DNA of 64,000 bases from Chrysoperla carnea (Eukaryota; Arthropoda; Insecta; Neuroptera; Chrysopidae): contig NC_058339.1 in the NCBI RefSeq assembly GCF_905475395.1, forward strand, positions 22,142,001 through 22,206,000. The letters are read 5' to 3'. The notes beneath the pieces were generated by a model that did no database searches, was not told the DNA's origin, and saw only the letters and a list, made by a program, of their open reading frames with translations. This document shows, one piece after another, positions 42,052-55,063 of this stretch. The position numbers and the translations under genes were made by a program. Position 1 is the first letter of the stretch. The number at the start of each line of letters is the position of its first letter.

Positions 42052-44030
42052 TGGATTAAAAGTTCGAGCAGTGAAACTTTGGGGTTTTTCTTTTCACATC
42101 AAAATAAGTATTTTTTGAAATTTTTTACTTTCCCGGAGTGGTGCAACATGTTTAAAAAACAAAATGGCGTCAAAAATGAAATTTTTTTCAGAAATTTTAT
42201 CATTTTTATTTTATATTCGCAAAAGGAGACATCGGTGCATATCCAAATTTGGTAGGTTTGTAGTCAATGTTAAGAACTACTCCTCATATTTTTTTGGTGG
42301 GGTTTCGTCCCTTCCCCTCCCAGTTATATATATATGTATACATACATATGGTAAAACAGTTCATTTGACTGTAACTTGAAAAATATTCGATTGATTTTAA
42401 TGAAACTAATATCAATAGTAGGTTTTATTACTTACAACTTTCGGTTAAAATTTTAGCGAAATCCGTTAAATAGTTCCGCCAAAATTTCCAATTTAGGGAA
42501 TTGTTTAAAATGGCTGCCATTTTATGCCATTTTGTCCTACGAGGTTAAATTTTTTTTAAATTGTAGCATTTTTTATTATCTTTCGATTTTATAATAAGTG
42601 ACTTACCCGTAAAATGACTCCTTGATCCATATTTTTGCGAAAAACGGAAAATTTAACACTTTCTGGAAATAATTGTTTGGGGGGTGTATGGACTGGCTTT
42701 GGGGGGTGTTTTTTGCTTCGGCATGAGAAAACTATTTTTAAAAGAGGTCTATATGGTTTAAAGCAAAATTTTTAAGTTTTAACCCCCGCGCTGTAAGGGG
42801 GAAGGGGTGTATGAAATAAATGTATCTTAAAAGATTTTAAAAAGAGGTCAAAATAGTTTAAAATGCTAAAGTAACCCAAAATTTTAGCTGTTTATATTAA
42901 TATAGCACTTTTTACAACATCCACCCCTTCCCCTCCCGCTTTCATATTTTTTGCAAATTCAAAATTTTTAAGATGTATAAAGGGGTTTTGGGGGTCGCTG
43001 ATCTCGAATTTTGCAATAGATTATCAAAAACAGTTGTAATATTTTTAAGGGGTGTACTTATTTGGGCCAAAAGTTCGAGATCAGCGACCCCCAAAACCCC
43101 TTTATACATCTTAAAAATTTTGAATTTGCAAAAAATATGAAAGCGGGAGGGGAAGGGGTGGATGTTGTAAAAAGTGCTACATTAATATAAACAGCTAAAA
43201 TTTTGGGTTACTTTAGCATTTTAAACTATTTTGACCTCTTTTTAAAATCTTTTAAGATACATTTATTTCATACACCCCTTCCCCCTTACAGCGCGGGGGT
43301 TAAAACTTAAAAATTTTGCTTTAAACCATATAGACCTCTTTTAAAAATAGTTTTCTCATGCCGAAGCAAAAAACACCCCCCAAAGCCAGTCCATACACCC
43401 CCCAAACAATTATTTCCAGAAAGTGTTAAATTTTCCGTTTTTCGCAAAAATATGGATCAAGGAGTCATTTTACGGGTAAGTCACTTATTATAAAATCGAA
43501 AGATAATAAAAAATGCTACAATTTAAAAAAAATTTAACCTCGTAGGACAAAATGGCATAAAATGGCAGCCATTTTAAACAATTCCCTAAATTGGAAATTT
43601 TGGCGGAACTATTTAACGGATTTCGCTAAAATTTTAACCGAAAGTTTTAAGTAATAAAACCTACTATTGATATTAGTTTCATTAAAATCAATCGAATATT
43701 TTTCAAGTTACAGTCAAATGAACTGTTTTACCATATGTATGTATACATATATATATAACTGGGAGGGGAAGGGACGAAACCCCACCAAAAAAATATGAGG
43801 AGTAGTTCTTAACATTGACTACAAACCTACCAAATTTGGATATGCACCGATGTCTCCTTTTGCGAATATAAAATAAAAATGATAAAATTTCTGAAAAAAA
43901 TTTCATTTTTGACGCCATTTTGTTTTTTAAACATGTTGCACCACTCCGGGAAAGTAAAAAATTTCAAAAAATACTTATTTTGATGTGAAAAGAAAAACCC
44001 CAAAGTTTCACTGCTCGAACTTTTAATCCA
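42052..44030. mobile_element. Nearly perfect 1979-bp palindromic element
   Basis: Two arms of exactly 957 bp (42052-43008 and 43074-44030) around a 65-bp loop. The left end TGGATTAAAAGTTCGAGCAG is mirrored by the right end. TA lies at 42050-42051 and 44031-44032, consistent with a TA target duplication of the Tc1/mariner or related kind. By eye I found only about two mismatches between arms, so it is young or recently homogenised. It codes for nothing beyond mirrored 71-residue frames. A read-through transcript would be a long double-stranded hairpin. Confidence 0.92.
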
Positions 44031-44032
44031 TA

Positions 44033-45227
44033 CACAAGGCGTAATTTCACTCTACTATAACCTTTGTCTTCAAATGGCAGACAAAATGAATCTTAGAAAT
44101 ATCGATTAAGAATGATGGTTTATTCAAACGCCATTGAGTGATATTCATATGTTTTATATTTTATAATAAAATGAATATCAGCCAAAATGTTGAATGAATA
44201 GTAATTCGAGAATCACATAAATATTATCAATTTGATTTATGAATATAAAATTGTTTCCGGTGAATCATTACAAAGAATAGAACATTAAAATAATATGAAC
44301 GATATAATAATAAATGTTGTTTGTGACGTCAAAGATTTTGTGATATTTTTAAGAACACATAGAGAAAAATATTAAATGTGTTGGAAATGTTTTCTTTTCA
44401 TTTTACTTTATAATACAATAAAAATAAAATATTAATTTCCTCTTGTTCATTATTTTACATTACATTCAATGATTCTGTTAAATTGTTTCATGGAAATCAA
44501 AAACTAAAAGTATTCGCTTTGCATAAAAAGCGGAAATAAATAGGGATAAATTATTATTAAATCAAATCAAATTGTTCGTATTTATTATCAGTTAAAAGTT
44601 GTAATTTTGATTATATTTGTATCAAATATGTAAAAAAAGAAACAAGAAATATTACTAAAAGTAGTTTTACAATGTATTATTGTACATTGCTAAAACACAA
44701 TTTTTGACAAAACACTAAAATTCTTTAACTCGAGAACAAACACGAGGTTCGAGTAGAACCGTGAAAATTGCACCCGCAAATGCAAATTTTCATAAAATGC
44801 TAATTAGATTCGTTTGTCCATCATTTATCCACATTTGTCCACTCAATCTTTTACTTTTTCTACCATCTAAATAAATATTGTTATTCCCAGATGTTATTCG
44901 TTTGACAATGGTATGTACATCCAAAATGTATGTTTGCCCATAAATTTATTACCAAAATAAAATTTATCCATAATTTCCTTTGATTGTTATCCTTTTAGCA
45001 ATATTTGTATGCAGTCCTATGAACTATTTATTGATCAAAAATGGATTAATAAATATATTTAGTTCGCTTAGGTATTCAATATTTTAGTTATTAGGACTGC
45101 TAACATGAAGATTAATCAATAGAACCCTATTACAGAGACTCTGCTGTACGTTCGTCCATCTATATCTCATGAACCGTAGCGGACTGTATCTCAAGAACCG
45201 CAATAGTTAAGTAGTTGAAATTTTTAA
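44033..45227. other. AT-rich stretch, nothing recognised
   Basis: No gene, RNA or clear element seen. Confidence 0.5.
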
Positions 45228-45306
45228 ATAAAATATATCAAGGTATCCTTAGTTTAGTCGATAGTTTGTAACGCTTAAAAATATTGATACTACGAACAAA
45301 ATTTTG
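45228..45306 (-). repeat. 500-bp interspersed family, short fragment
   Basis: ATATATCAAGGTATCCTTAG, GTAACGCTTAAAAATATTGA and ACGAACAAAATTTTG match the start of the minus-oriented copies; the rest is absent. Confidence 0.75.
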
Positions 45307-45654
45307 TCGGAAAAATGCATATTTGCCCACTCGCAAAATAATGTTATTACAAAAATAAAATTTTACTCCAGTATTCCCAAATGTAAAGTTTCGTTCACAA
45401 AATATTATTAAAATATTTTTGTTTTGTCGTTTTTGTCGTATGCTGTACTATCATGTTGTCATTTATTTTATTGAATAGAAATTTCAAGGAATTAAAACTA
45501 TGTCAAATTCAGATAATGTAAAATTGTTAATTAATAAAATACCTCTTATAGTGCACAATAAATTGTAAATTTCCATGATAACCCTATTTCCTGGAAGTAC
45601 ACTACGCTATTCTTTCATGAGAACTATATGTACGGTCAATTATTAATTTGCATT

Positions 45655-46431
45655 TTTTAACTTTATGACGCCATCAGAATCCAAAAAATTTAATTTTGCT
45701 CTATCACACCCAAATATTATCCAATTTTGATAAACCAAGTATGTAATCCTACTAAATTTGGGTCATACTTCTCGAATTTGTGATCAAAATTAAACTGGCT
45801 CTAATATATTTCAAGATTGTGGAGTCCCGGTGCCGGAATTAAGCCCATAAGTGATAGATAGCGAAAAATTTACATCACAACTGAAAAGAATGACCCAAAA
45901 TTAGTAGATTTCAATAAAAATTCCAATAAAATCAGATCAAATTTGCCTGTGTTATTAAAAAAGTCGAATTTATTAACTTTATGGCGTCATCAGAAACTAA
46001 AATATTTTATTTTGCTCTATCACATCCAAATTTTATTCAATTTTGATAAACAAAGTATGTAATCCTACTAAATTTGGGCCATACTTTTCAAATCTGTGAT
46101 TAAAATTTACCTAGCTCTAATGGGTTTCCAGAATGTGGAATCCTGGTCCCGGAATTAAGCACATAAGTGATAGCTAGCGGTTAATCAACATCACAGTTGA
46201 TGAATGATTCAAAATTAGTGGGTTTCAAAAAAAAATTCCACTTAGATTAGATTAAATTTGCCTGGATTAAATTTTTTTACTTTATGACTTTATGCAAATT
46301 AATGATCACCTTTTACATGATTCTTTACTAACTTTTTGTTTTACGTATGAAACATACGTTTTGTTTTGCGCCTCTATATCTTAAGCGCCGGTGGCGCGTG
46401 CCCTTTTTACCACCCCCTACTTACGGACCTG
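45655..46431 (-). mobile_element. 318-bp family element with terminus
   Basis: Two to two-and-a-half units of the 318-bp family in reverse orientation (anchors GGAATTAAG at about 45835 and 46152), with GACGCCATCAG and GGCGTCATCAG in place of the TGACGTCA palindrome. They are followed to 46431 by the same terminus-like segment seen at 21519-21654 (reading inward CAGGTCCGTAAGTAGGG). The left end appears truncated. Confidence 0.75.
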
Positions 46432-46768
46432 AATATTGGTGTCATTTCATATAACATTTTTATTTCGATATGCGATTATAATTTTCCAACTGAGAGATTA
46501 AAAATACTTATCAATCCACTATGGGACAGAGTGATTAAATAAGTCACCCAAACATTGATCGAAAGAAACCTCAACTTACATCTCATGTAATAATTTTGTA
46601 TTTGCAACGAGTAAAAATTATTGGCGCTTACATGATTACTAACAATAAGATTATTGTTATAATATTGTAATTGTCAATAAATAAATTTATAATGAATAAG
46701 TAAGACATTATAAATGTCGTAAAGTGTATAAATAAAATATCCATATTCTACATTCTATATAATAGAAA

Positions 46769-47345
46769 CTAGCAGAGGCCCGTCACATCTTTCGCGAATT
46801 CCAACTCAGTAGATTTTGGGAAGTGTTAAAAATTAGGCATTTAGCGCATCAGTGAAAGACTGTATAATTTATTTCATATTCAATAAACCAATAAAATGAA
46901 TTTAAACGGTATTAAATATGAGAACAAGTGAAATTGACAAAATTTATACAACTCCCGACAAATTTATTACTTTTAAACCGATATTTGGAAACTTAGCTAT
47001 AAAATATTCTCAATGAAGTCGGTTCGACCGTTTAGGGACTGCGATGCCATTAAGAAACACACAGACGCATAGATAAACACTTTAAACTTATGATACTCCT
47101 TCTTAAATCAATATCAGATGGTCAACATCAGATGAGATGAAAAGGATACTTAGAGAACCATCATTTTTTGGGACAAATTTTTGGAAATTTTTTAATTGAA
47201 ATTGAAATATTTGAGTTGATTTTGTTCTTTTAAATTATTGTTATGAATTACCTAATTATTTTACCATTTCATTTTCATATAGTACACATAGCGGTCAAAC
47301 TTATAACACCCCTTTTTTAATTCGGGGGTTAAAAAATAATATTCC
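46769..47345 (-). mobile_element. Helitron-like end and inverted repeat copy
   Basis: On the minus strand the sequence ends GACGGGCCTCTGCTAG followed by T, a Helitron-type CTRR terminus. Further right, GTCGGTTCGACCGTTTAGGG, GATGCCATTAAGAAACACAC and ATTTGAGTTGATTTTGTTCT match in inverted orientation a second copy at 49385-49760. A phrase CAAACTTATAACACCCC with TCGGGGGTTAAAAA near 47300 is typical of dispersed insect elements. Confidence 0.5.
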
Positions 47346-48446
47346 TGCTATGTGAGTAAATTTTCGTACCTTTCCGTTGTTCTTTCTTAATGAAATTCAG
47401 GATTATAAGTCAATGATAATTATAAAGAAAATATGAAATGCTCGATTTTGATTTGCTCGCACATATAACAATTGTCGACGATTTTACAACAATATTAGAT
47501 AGATAGATTGTAAAACATTTCTAAGTACAATTTAAATACATAAATTATGTTTCACTATAACTTGTGTTAGTATATGTATTATGTTATGTTGTTATGTTTG
47601 TATGTTATGATAACAGAATGGCAGATACAAAACATAAAGTTCCCTAAAAGTAATTCTATGTATTTTAATAACTGTTTGTTGTTATATTTGTGTACTGATA
47701 ATAAAGTAAACATAACGATACTTGTTTTAAAGCTTCATATATTATACAGATTTTCTCCAAAGACTTACAAATATGTAAGTAACTAAGTTACTCTATGTAC
47801 TACTTTGAATACATACATGTAGCTACATTACATATTATATGTGCATATTAGTCTGAGTGCTCACCAGCATATACACTCTTTCATAAGTGGTGTGTGGATT
47901 AATTATGCTTAGCGACGAATTATCTTTAGCGACGTTGAGCACTTTTTGGTAGGGGAAAATGTTATAGGTTCGCGTTACCGACATGCTGTGTGTGCGCTGA
48001 CATGCTTATAGCAGTATATCTGTAGCTATACAGCTGACGTATTGTGTAACATTAGTGCTGCGAATGTAACAAGTACATTGAAATTTATGTAAATACAAAT
48101 ACTATCCACAAATCATATGATTGTATATTAATTGTTATTTCAATTGAATTGTATTTATATTTTGCCTTAATCTTGTACAGCCCGTAATATATTTAAATAA
48201 TAAAAAACCATATAAACATGCATATAATTGTTGCTCGGCAAGTCAATAGATGTGGAAACCAGATTCATTTTGATAATTTTAATTCATATATTATGAAATT
48301 TCACTTCTATGAGGCGGAATTGATACGTTCTTGGTTTCTCCCGCATTACAATAATTTCGATCCACTTACAATAATTTTCGTAGGTAAAGTTAAGCATAAA
48401 AGCAACACACCAATTTCTAGAGGTGTAAAGGACTGAAGCACAATTC

Positions 48447-48618
48447 AAAACGGGACATAATGGAACAATCATAATATTTGTACTTTATTCCAAGAAAATT
48501 TCAGACAAATTACATACAATTATTAAGTCTGATTAACTTAATAATTCTGTGTAATTTGTTCCAAAAATTTCTTGAAATAAGGTATAAACATAACGATTGT
48601 TTCACTATGTCCCGTGTT
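48447..48618. mobile_element. Hairpin MITE-like element
   Basis: Arms of about 79 bp: left AAAACGGGACATAATGGAAC and right, reverse-complemented, AAACACGGGACATAGTGAAAC. Homology continues through CAATC-T-AT, TTTCAAG-AA and AATTACA-A-AATTATTAAG with a loop of about 14 bases. Non-coding. Confidence 0.75.
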
Positions 48619-49384
48619 TCACTATATGTCTCCACCTCCCTATATGTCTCAACAACCATGTATTCTGATGGGCTCCAGGACAATACCTATGTATATAAAC
48701 TTAGTAATGTCATAGTATTGTTACGACTTGAAATTTTATAAATTCCTTTGTTTGCCTAGATTTCTATTCTTTTGTACTTGCACAAAAATTTGTATAACTT
48801 TCAAATTTAATATTTAAATTACTTGATGATTAATGCTTTTCTTTCTGAGTCCGACAGGAAAAAAACTAAATAAAAATTTTTAAATTTAGTTTTCGTTATT
48901 TTAGAAAAATAAAACTTGAAACTTTTGGGGAATATTGACTAAATTGAATTTCTTGATATCAGTAAATTTTATCATCAACACGCTTTTATGTAACGAAATG
49001 TTTGAACGTGATTTTCACGAGTTTCAAAACGTCGAATTGAATTGAAACATTGCACACTTACCAAGAAGCGAATACAAAAGAATTATTTAATAAGTTTTCC
49101 CCATTACCCTGATCAGGATCTTCAGGATTAACGATTTCCATATCTGAAAATATGTACATTTATCTGCGCTCCCACCATATTTATACAAAATTATTGATAA
49201 ATAGTTTAAAAAACTAAAAAAATACCAAATAAATAGCAGTTTAAACAAACAAAAAAAAAACACACTTTTTTAACTAGCTCAACTAGAAAGAAGAAAATAA
49301 TTTCTATTAGTTAATTTTAACGTATAAATAATTACTATGGAAATAAATGCTCAAATAAACCTGGCTCAATTCATTTCGAAAAGT

Positions 49385-49760
49385 GAAATGGTAAAATAAT
49401 TAGATAATTCAAAACAATAATTCAAAAGAACAAAGTCAACTCAATTATTTCAATTAAAATTTAAATGTTTCCAAAAATTGTTCCCAAAAATGATAGCTCT
49501 CTAAGTATCCTTTTTATCTCATCTGCTATCCTTGACCATCACTTTGATATTGATTTAAGAAGGAGTGTTATAAGTTTAAAGTGTTTATCTGTGCATCCGT
49601 GTGTTTCTCAGTGACATCGTAGCCCTAAAGCGTTCGAACCGACTTGATTGAGAACATTTTATAGCTAAGTTTCCAAAAATCGGTTTACAAGAATTAAATC
49701 GCATTTTTCGGGGGTTTTTAAAATTTTGTAGATTTCACTTGTGATAAAACTTGATATACG
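49385..49760 (+). repeat. Inverted partner of the repeat at 46910-47275
   Basis: GAACAAAGTCAACTCAATTA, TTTAAGAAGGAGTGTTATAA, GCATCCGTGTGTTTCTCAGT and AGCTAAGTTTCCAAAAATC are the complement of the 46.9-47.3 kb copy, about 2.1 kb away. The two could be remnants of one element or independent insertions. Confidence 0.6.
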
Positions 49761-50313
49761 GATATTTATATGAATAATAATTATGTCCTATTTGCGACTT
49801 TTGTGCCCCTTGTGCCCCATCATTGACTTTTCAATGATTTTCTTGTTTCATGTATGCTATCTACCACTATGGAAAGTAATATACATTGTTGCTACTTGTA
49901 TATACTATGGTAAATTATATTTTCAAGTATATTTTATTCATTGCATGTTTTATGGATCTATCTAGTCTACATACGGGAAGGAAACAAGAAGTTATTAGGA
50001 AATAAATGATATTGTTTTGTAATATAATGGTTTTAATATTTCTAATATATTTTATGATTTTATATTATATGAATGATGAACATAATTTTAGTGTTATTGT
50101 GCTAACACAAAGTACTATTGAAAATAATTTGTGCTTTGGTTGGAGTTTATCAAGAGACGTAATTCTGATGGCCAATAGAAGTTTAGTTTTTGGAAAAACA
50201 AGTTGGAATCTCGAGGTTTTTTGAATAACATCATTTAGCTTTAAATCAAAAGGCGATATTAACTCGTTGCGAATAAAAAATTAAAAAAAAAAAAAACAAA
50301 TGAAAAAAAACAA

Positions 50314-50836
50314 ACTGAGTTAATTGTTGAAATACCATGTATAGATAGTGTTGATATTACTCTGTCACATTACACATACATACATGTCACACATATATAA
50401 CTGATATTCAAATATAATACATAGTATACAATATGCGCATAATTTGCGCTCTCTCGCGTAAACAGTGATGTTTACGAAAAAATGTTTCAAACAAAAGTTG
50501 TTTATTTTTTTGTAAGGAACATTTTATTTAAACTTTTATTCTATCTCTAACGGTTTACGAGATGGGTCCTACCCAAGACCCAATTGACCTATGTTGATTA
50601 TTTACGAACTTGACATCACTTTTTACGTCCTCTGCATGCTATAAAAATTTCATCTTGATATCTTTTTTCGTTTTTGAGTAACCGTGATGACAGACAGACA
50701 ACCGGAAATGGACTAATTAAGTGATTTTATGAACACCTATACCAAAATTTTGTTCATAGCATCAATATTTTTAAGCGTTTTAAACTTGGGACTAAACTTA
50801 GTATACCTTGGTATATTTCATACACATGGTATAAAA
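50314..50836 (+). repeat. 500-bp interspersed family, full-length copy
   Basis: Runs from CTGAGTTAATTGTTGAAATA through CCATGTATAGATAGTGTTGA, AAACAGTGATGTTTACG, CTATCTCTAACGGTTTACGA, GTGATGACAGACAGACAACC and GGGACTAAACTTAGTATACC to ACATGGTATAAAA. CCATGTATA near the start and ACACATGG at the end form short inverted termini next to TA. No coding potential. Confidence 0.88.
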
Positions 50837-52156
50837 GTATATACATTGGTTTGTTATACCTAATTTTGCAGGCCAATGAACGGCTAAACAGTAGAAACAA
50901 ATGATGGAAACGGCTAATTAGCTCCGACAGTTTTATTTGACATAAGCAGGTGGTATGATTCTTGCATACACCAACATACGTATAAGGCCACAAAGACCAA
51001 TAATATTTTGAAATTTGTTGAAACTTTTAAACTTTAAACATAGAAATAATAGTAATAACAATCGTAATCATATGATTTATATATTAGGTAATAAAGCTTT
51101 AGATAGATTTTGAAGCCTAGCCTTGCCACGACAATTTTATGTTCTATGCTTTTATTTTTAGTCCAGTCTGTGAAAGAAATACAACAAAAACAATAAATAG
51201 TAAAAAGAATGCTTTTTGGTACTTTAACCGCCAACTGTAAGAAAACACAAATAAAACTGATTTCGTGAGGTCTCATTTTTTCCCTTACAAATTTACGCTC
51301 TTACCTTTTTTCTGATATTTTATTCTGGTTACTCTTTTTTACAATTTTGTTCAGTTTCAACCAATTACTCTCCAAAATTCTTGATTTACTTATTTCTTCC
51401 ATCTTGCAAATAAAAAATTTATTAAAAATACGTTCATAAAAAAAATTGTTTAAATAAAGTTAAAATGAAAATTTTGTCAATGGCTAGGTATTTTTCTACA
51501 ACAAAGACACATATGTAAATAATGCGATTTTATTTATATTTGATGTTGTACAGAAACAAAAAATTATTTAAAATAAAATAATATTAAATAATGTTGACAG
51601 TATAAAACGAGACGAATGATTTGTAACGTCTGCTATATGTTTTATCAATTGTATGATCTCTTTTTGTGCGTATTTTAATTTATTAGATTCTCAAACTTCA
51701 CTTATTCAAATACATCACCTACCTTCCAATTGAAATATCTACATTTAAAAAAATGCTTACATAGGTGAGCATTAAGTATTTTAAATTGTACTATCGATAA
51801 CATAAACAGAATTGGATTAACCATTAGACAGAATAGGCAACTGTCAAAAGTCATTAATTTGGTCCCATACCTTCGGCAAGAGGACATTGGAATTGGGTAT
51901 TGAATATTTAACGAAATTATATTTCTGATATAAATATCGATTGAAAAAAATTTCAGAAAATATCATCTTAGAGATAGAAGCTTTAACAGAATAAGAGGAC
52001 AAATATTTTATTAGATTGGAAAAAGTAAATTTTTCATTTTCCTAGATCAAAAGTAATCATGGCGGAGAGGTATGAGTTTTAAAATATTTAGATGATGATT
52101 TTAATTAATTTCTATGTAAGAATTGAAGTAATTGATAAACTTGAAATATAAAGCTT
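50837..52156. other. AT-rich stretch, nothing recognised
   Basis: No gene or clear element; short open frames here lack family resemblance. Confidence 0.5.
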
Positions 52157-52750
52157 TTTATACCATGTATATGCAATATATCAAGGTATACTAAGTTAAG
52201 TCCCAAGTTTGTAACGCTTAAAAATATTGATGCTACGAGCAAAATTTTGGTATAGGTGTTCATAAAATCACCTAATTAGTCCATTTCTGGCTGTCTGTCC
52301 GTCAGTCCGTCTGTCCGTCAACACGATAACTCAAAAACAAAAAATGATATCAAGCTGAAATTTTTACAGCGTGCTTAGGACTTAAAAAGTGAGATCGAGT
52401 TCGTAAATGAGCAACATAGGTCAATTTTTTCTTGGGTCCGTAGGACTCATCTTGTAAACCGTTAGAGATAGAACAAAAGTTTAAATAATATCATTCCTTA
52501 TATAAAAATAGTTGTAAGTTGAAAAAATATCATTCCTTATATAAAAATAAACAACTTTTTCTTGAAACATTTTTTTGCAAACATAAGTGTTTACCCACGA
52601 GGGCGCAAATCAGGTGCAAATTTTATAGTTAGTATTAATAAGGGAAGTTTAGTTATCAATGTGAAATATCTAAGAGTGGATATCTTTCTTTACAAACGAT
52701 ATCGTAATCAACACTGTCTATACATAGTATTTAAACAATTAACTCAGTCA
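52157..52750 (-). repeat. 500-bp interspersed family, full-length copy
   Basis: Starts TATACCATGTATATGCAATA and ends AATTAACTCAG, with all internal blocks. It is longer than the others because a segment containing ATATCATTCCTTATATAAAA is duplicated at about 52488 and 52527. Confidence 0.88.
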
Positions 52751-53798
52751 GTTGTTTGTTTTTATTTGTTATAGGACTAGGGTAACTAATCAGAAGTAAA
52801 CTGATCAAATCTTATCTTAAATAAATCAAACAATATATCGTTCACAGAAAATGAAATTTTAAAACACATTTCGATCTAATTAAATATTTTAGAATCGTCG
52901 ATACATGTGTATGGTACAACAATAAAAAATTTTTAGTACTATGTGTCTTGAATGAACTCGGTAGATAAATATGGGTAATTTTGCGACTGTTTACGTCTAG
53001 ACGCATGGGAAAGGTATAAATGTTTGACTTTTTTTTTTTTATTAAAATGTACTAAATATGTAAATTTCGTATACCTATAAGTGGGTCATAAACTGAGTAT
53101 AATATGTATGAATGAATGAGTCTGGATATTGATAATATAACGTCTTGATTATAACTAGTTGAGAATTTATCCTTTGAAAAAAAGATCGAGAAGAGTCGTG
53201 GGACACTATATTCTTTTCGTACCTTGGTACATCATAAATATAGCGCTTACCTTTTTATTTACTAGATATTTTTCTGAAAATTTAAAGTATTAGTTTTAGA
53301 AGTCAAATACTCGTTTGATTCTTTAAAGAATTTAATTTTATAGCTAGTTTTAGTTTCTACTATATGAAATAATCGTAATATTTGTTTAGAAAAGACATAC
53401 TTCTGACTCAGTAGTCAATCGAATATGTGAGTACATTATATTTGGTTTGATTAGGATATTTATTATGACATAAAATAACAAAATTGCATAGTCCTTACTT
53501 TTAATAATCTCTGTTTTCTTTAACTTCTGATAACTTTCACAACAATATTTTTTAAATAATAAAACATAAATTCTAAATTTTAATTATTAATTTAAATTTT
53601 TGATTGCAACTAGACAAGAGTTATCAAGAAAGATATATTATAGAACAAAATTATACTAAATCTCGCTAAAATTATTATAAATTATAAGTTGTATTTCCAC
53701 ATATTTCAATTAAAATTGTCTTAAGTAAGAAAATCATTTCTATGGGTCATTATGTTCATCACACAAAGATTAACAGAAGACAATTATTATATATACGT

Positions 53799-53800
<2 letters not shown>

Positions 53801-53861
<61 letters not shown>
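53801..53861. repeat. (GT)n microsatellite, about 30 units
   Basis: Uninterrupted GT dinucleotides over 60 bases. The apparent open frames on both strands are products of this repeat. Confidence 0.97.
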
Positions 53862-53862
<1 letters not shown>

Positions 53863-54544
53863 TTTACAAAAATAAATTATCATGTTGACTTTCTTCCACG
53901 CTTGTATTATATTGTTATCTATCTCTTTATATACGGAACAACAGCTGATGATATAATGAGAAGAAAATCTTGTTGGTTTTGAAAACATGAAGTGTTTTCT
54001 CTGAAGTATCTGAACTTCTGTATTCGTATAATCGTATTTAAATAAAGTTAGCCCACATATAATTATTATTATCCAAAAGTGTCCTCATTCATTGTCTTAG
54101 AAAAAGACTTTTTCGTTTTGAATAAAGTACAGTTTATGTTTTAGAGACTCGTGTATTGTGAAATAAGAATCAATTAAAAGTTACTCAAGTAAGTTGGAAC
54201 CATTGACATGACATAAAAATATTTTTCTTATTGCAATATATGTATTTAGTAATATTTTGTGTAGGAATACTTTTTAAATTACTTGTTATCATTTGTTTCC
54301 GGTGGTAAAATGAAGTAGGTTTATATTAAAGTATATTTTTGTATCAAAAGGAACCCAAAAGTTCGAATATAATTATTTTCGTAGGAACCCCATTTGATTA
54401 TATTTTATTCCTGCGCGTTTATTTTGTTGCGTTTTAACTGATTTCAGTGAAAAATAAAAAACTTTTGTGAAGAAAATTCTGAAAATTTTAATGTTCCGAA
54501 TTTTATTGAATTCCAATAATAAATTTGTGAAAACAATCAATTGA

Positions 54545-55063
54545 CTGAGTTAATTAATGAAATACCATGTATAGACAGTGTTGATTACTCTATCATGTCA
54601 CACAAACATAACGGATAATCCCATATTATGTATTACATTCTATAAAAATTGCATCTAACGTGTGCCCTCGTGAATAAACAGTGATGTTTACAAAAAAATG
54701 TTTCAAACAAAAGTTATTCATTTTTTGGTAAGGAATATTTTTTACATTTAAACTTTTGTTCTATCTCTAGAGGTTTACAAGATGGGACCTATGGATCCAA
54801 GACCCAAATGACATATGTTGCTCATTAACGAACTCGAGCTCACTTTTTATGTCCTGAGTGCGCTGTAAAAATATCTTTTTTTGAGTTATCGTGTTCACAG
54901 ACGGACGGATGTACGGACGGACAACCGAAAATGGACTAATTAGATGATTTTATGAACACCTATACCAAAATTTCGTTCGTAGCATCAGTATTTTTAAGCG
55001 TTACAAACTTGGGACTAAACTTAATATACTATGATATATTTCATATATACATGGTATAAAAAG
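54545..55063 (+). repeat. 500-bp interspersed family, full-length copy
   Basis: Runs from CTGAGTTAATTAATGAAATA to TATATACATGGTATAAAAAG with every internal block. Differs from the 50.3-kb copy by scattered substitutions and small indels, so the copies are not recent duplicates of each other. Confidence 0.88.

Noticed and set aside
42164..43918. Two identical 71-residue frames (42164-42379 plus, 43703-43918 minus).
   Set aside because: They are mirror images produced by the palindrome. Composition is low-complexity with no conserved family pattern.
53752..53988. Frames with long Val-Cys or His-Thr runs on opposite strands.
   Set aside because: Both are translations of the GT microsatellite.
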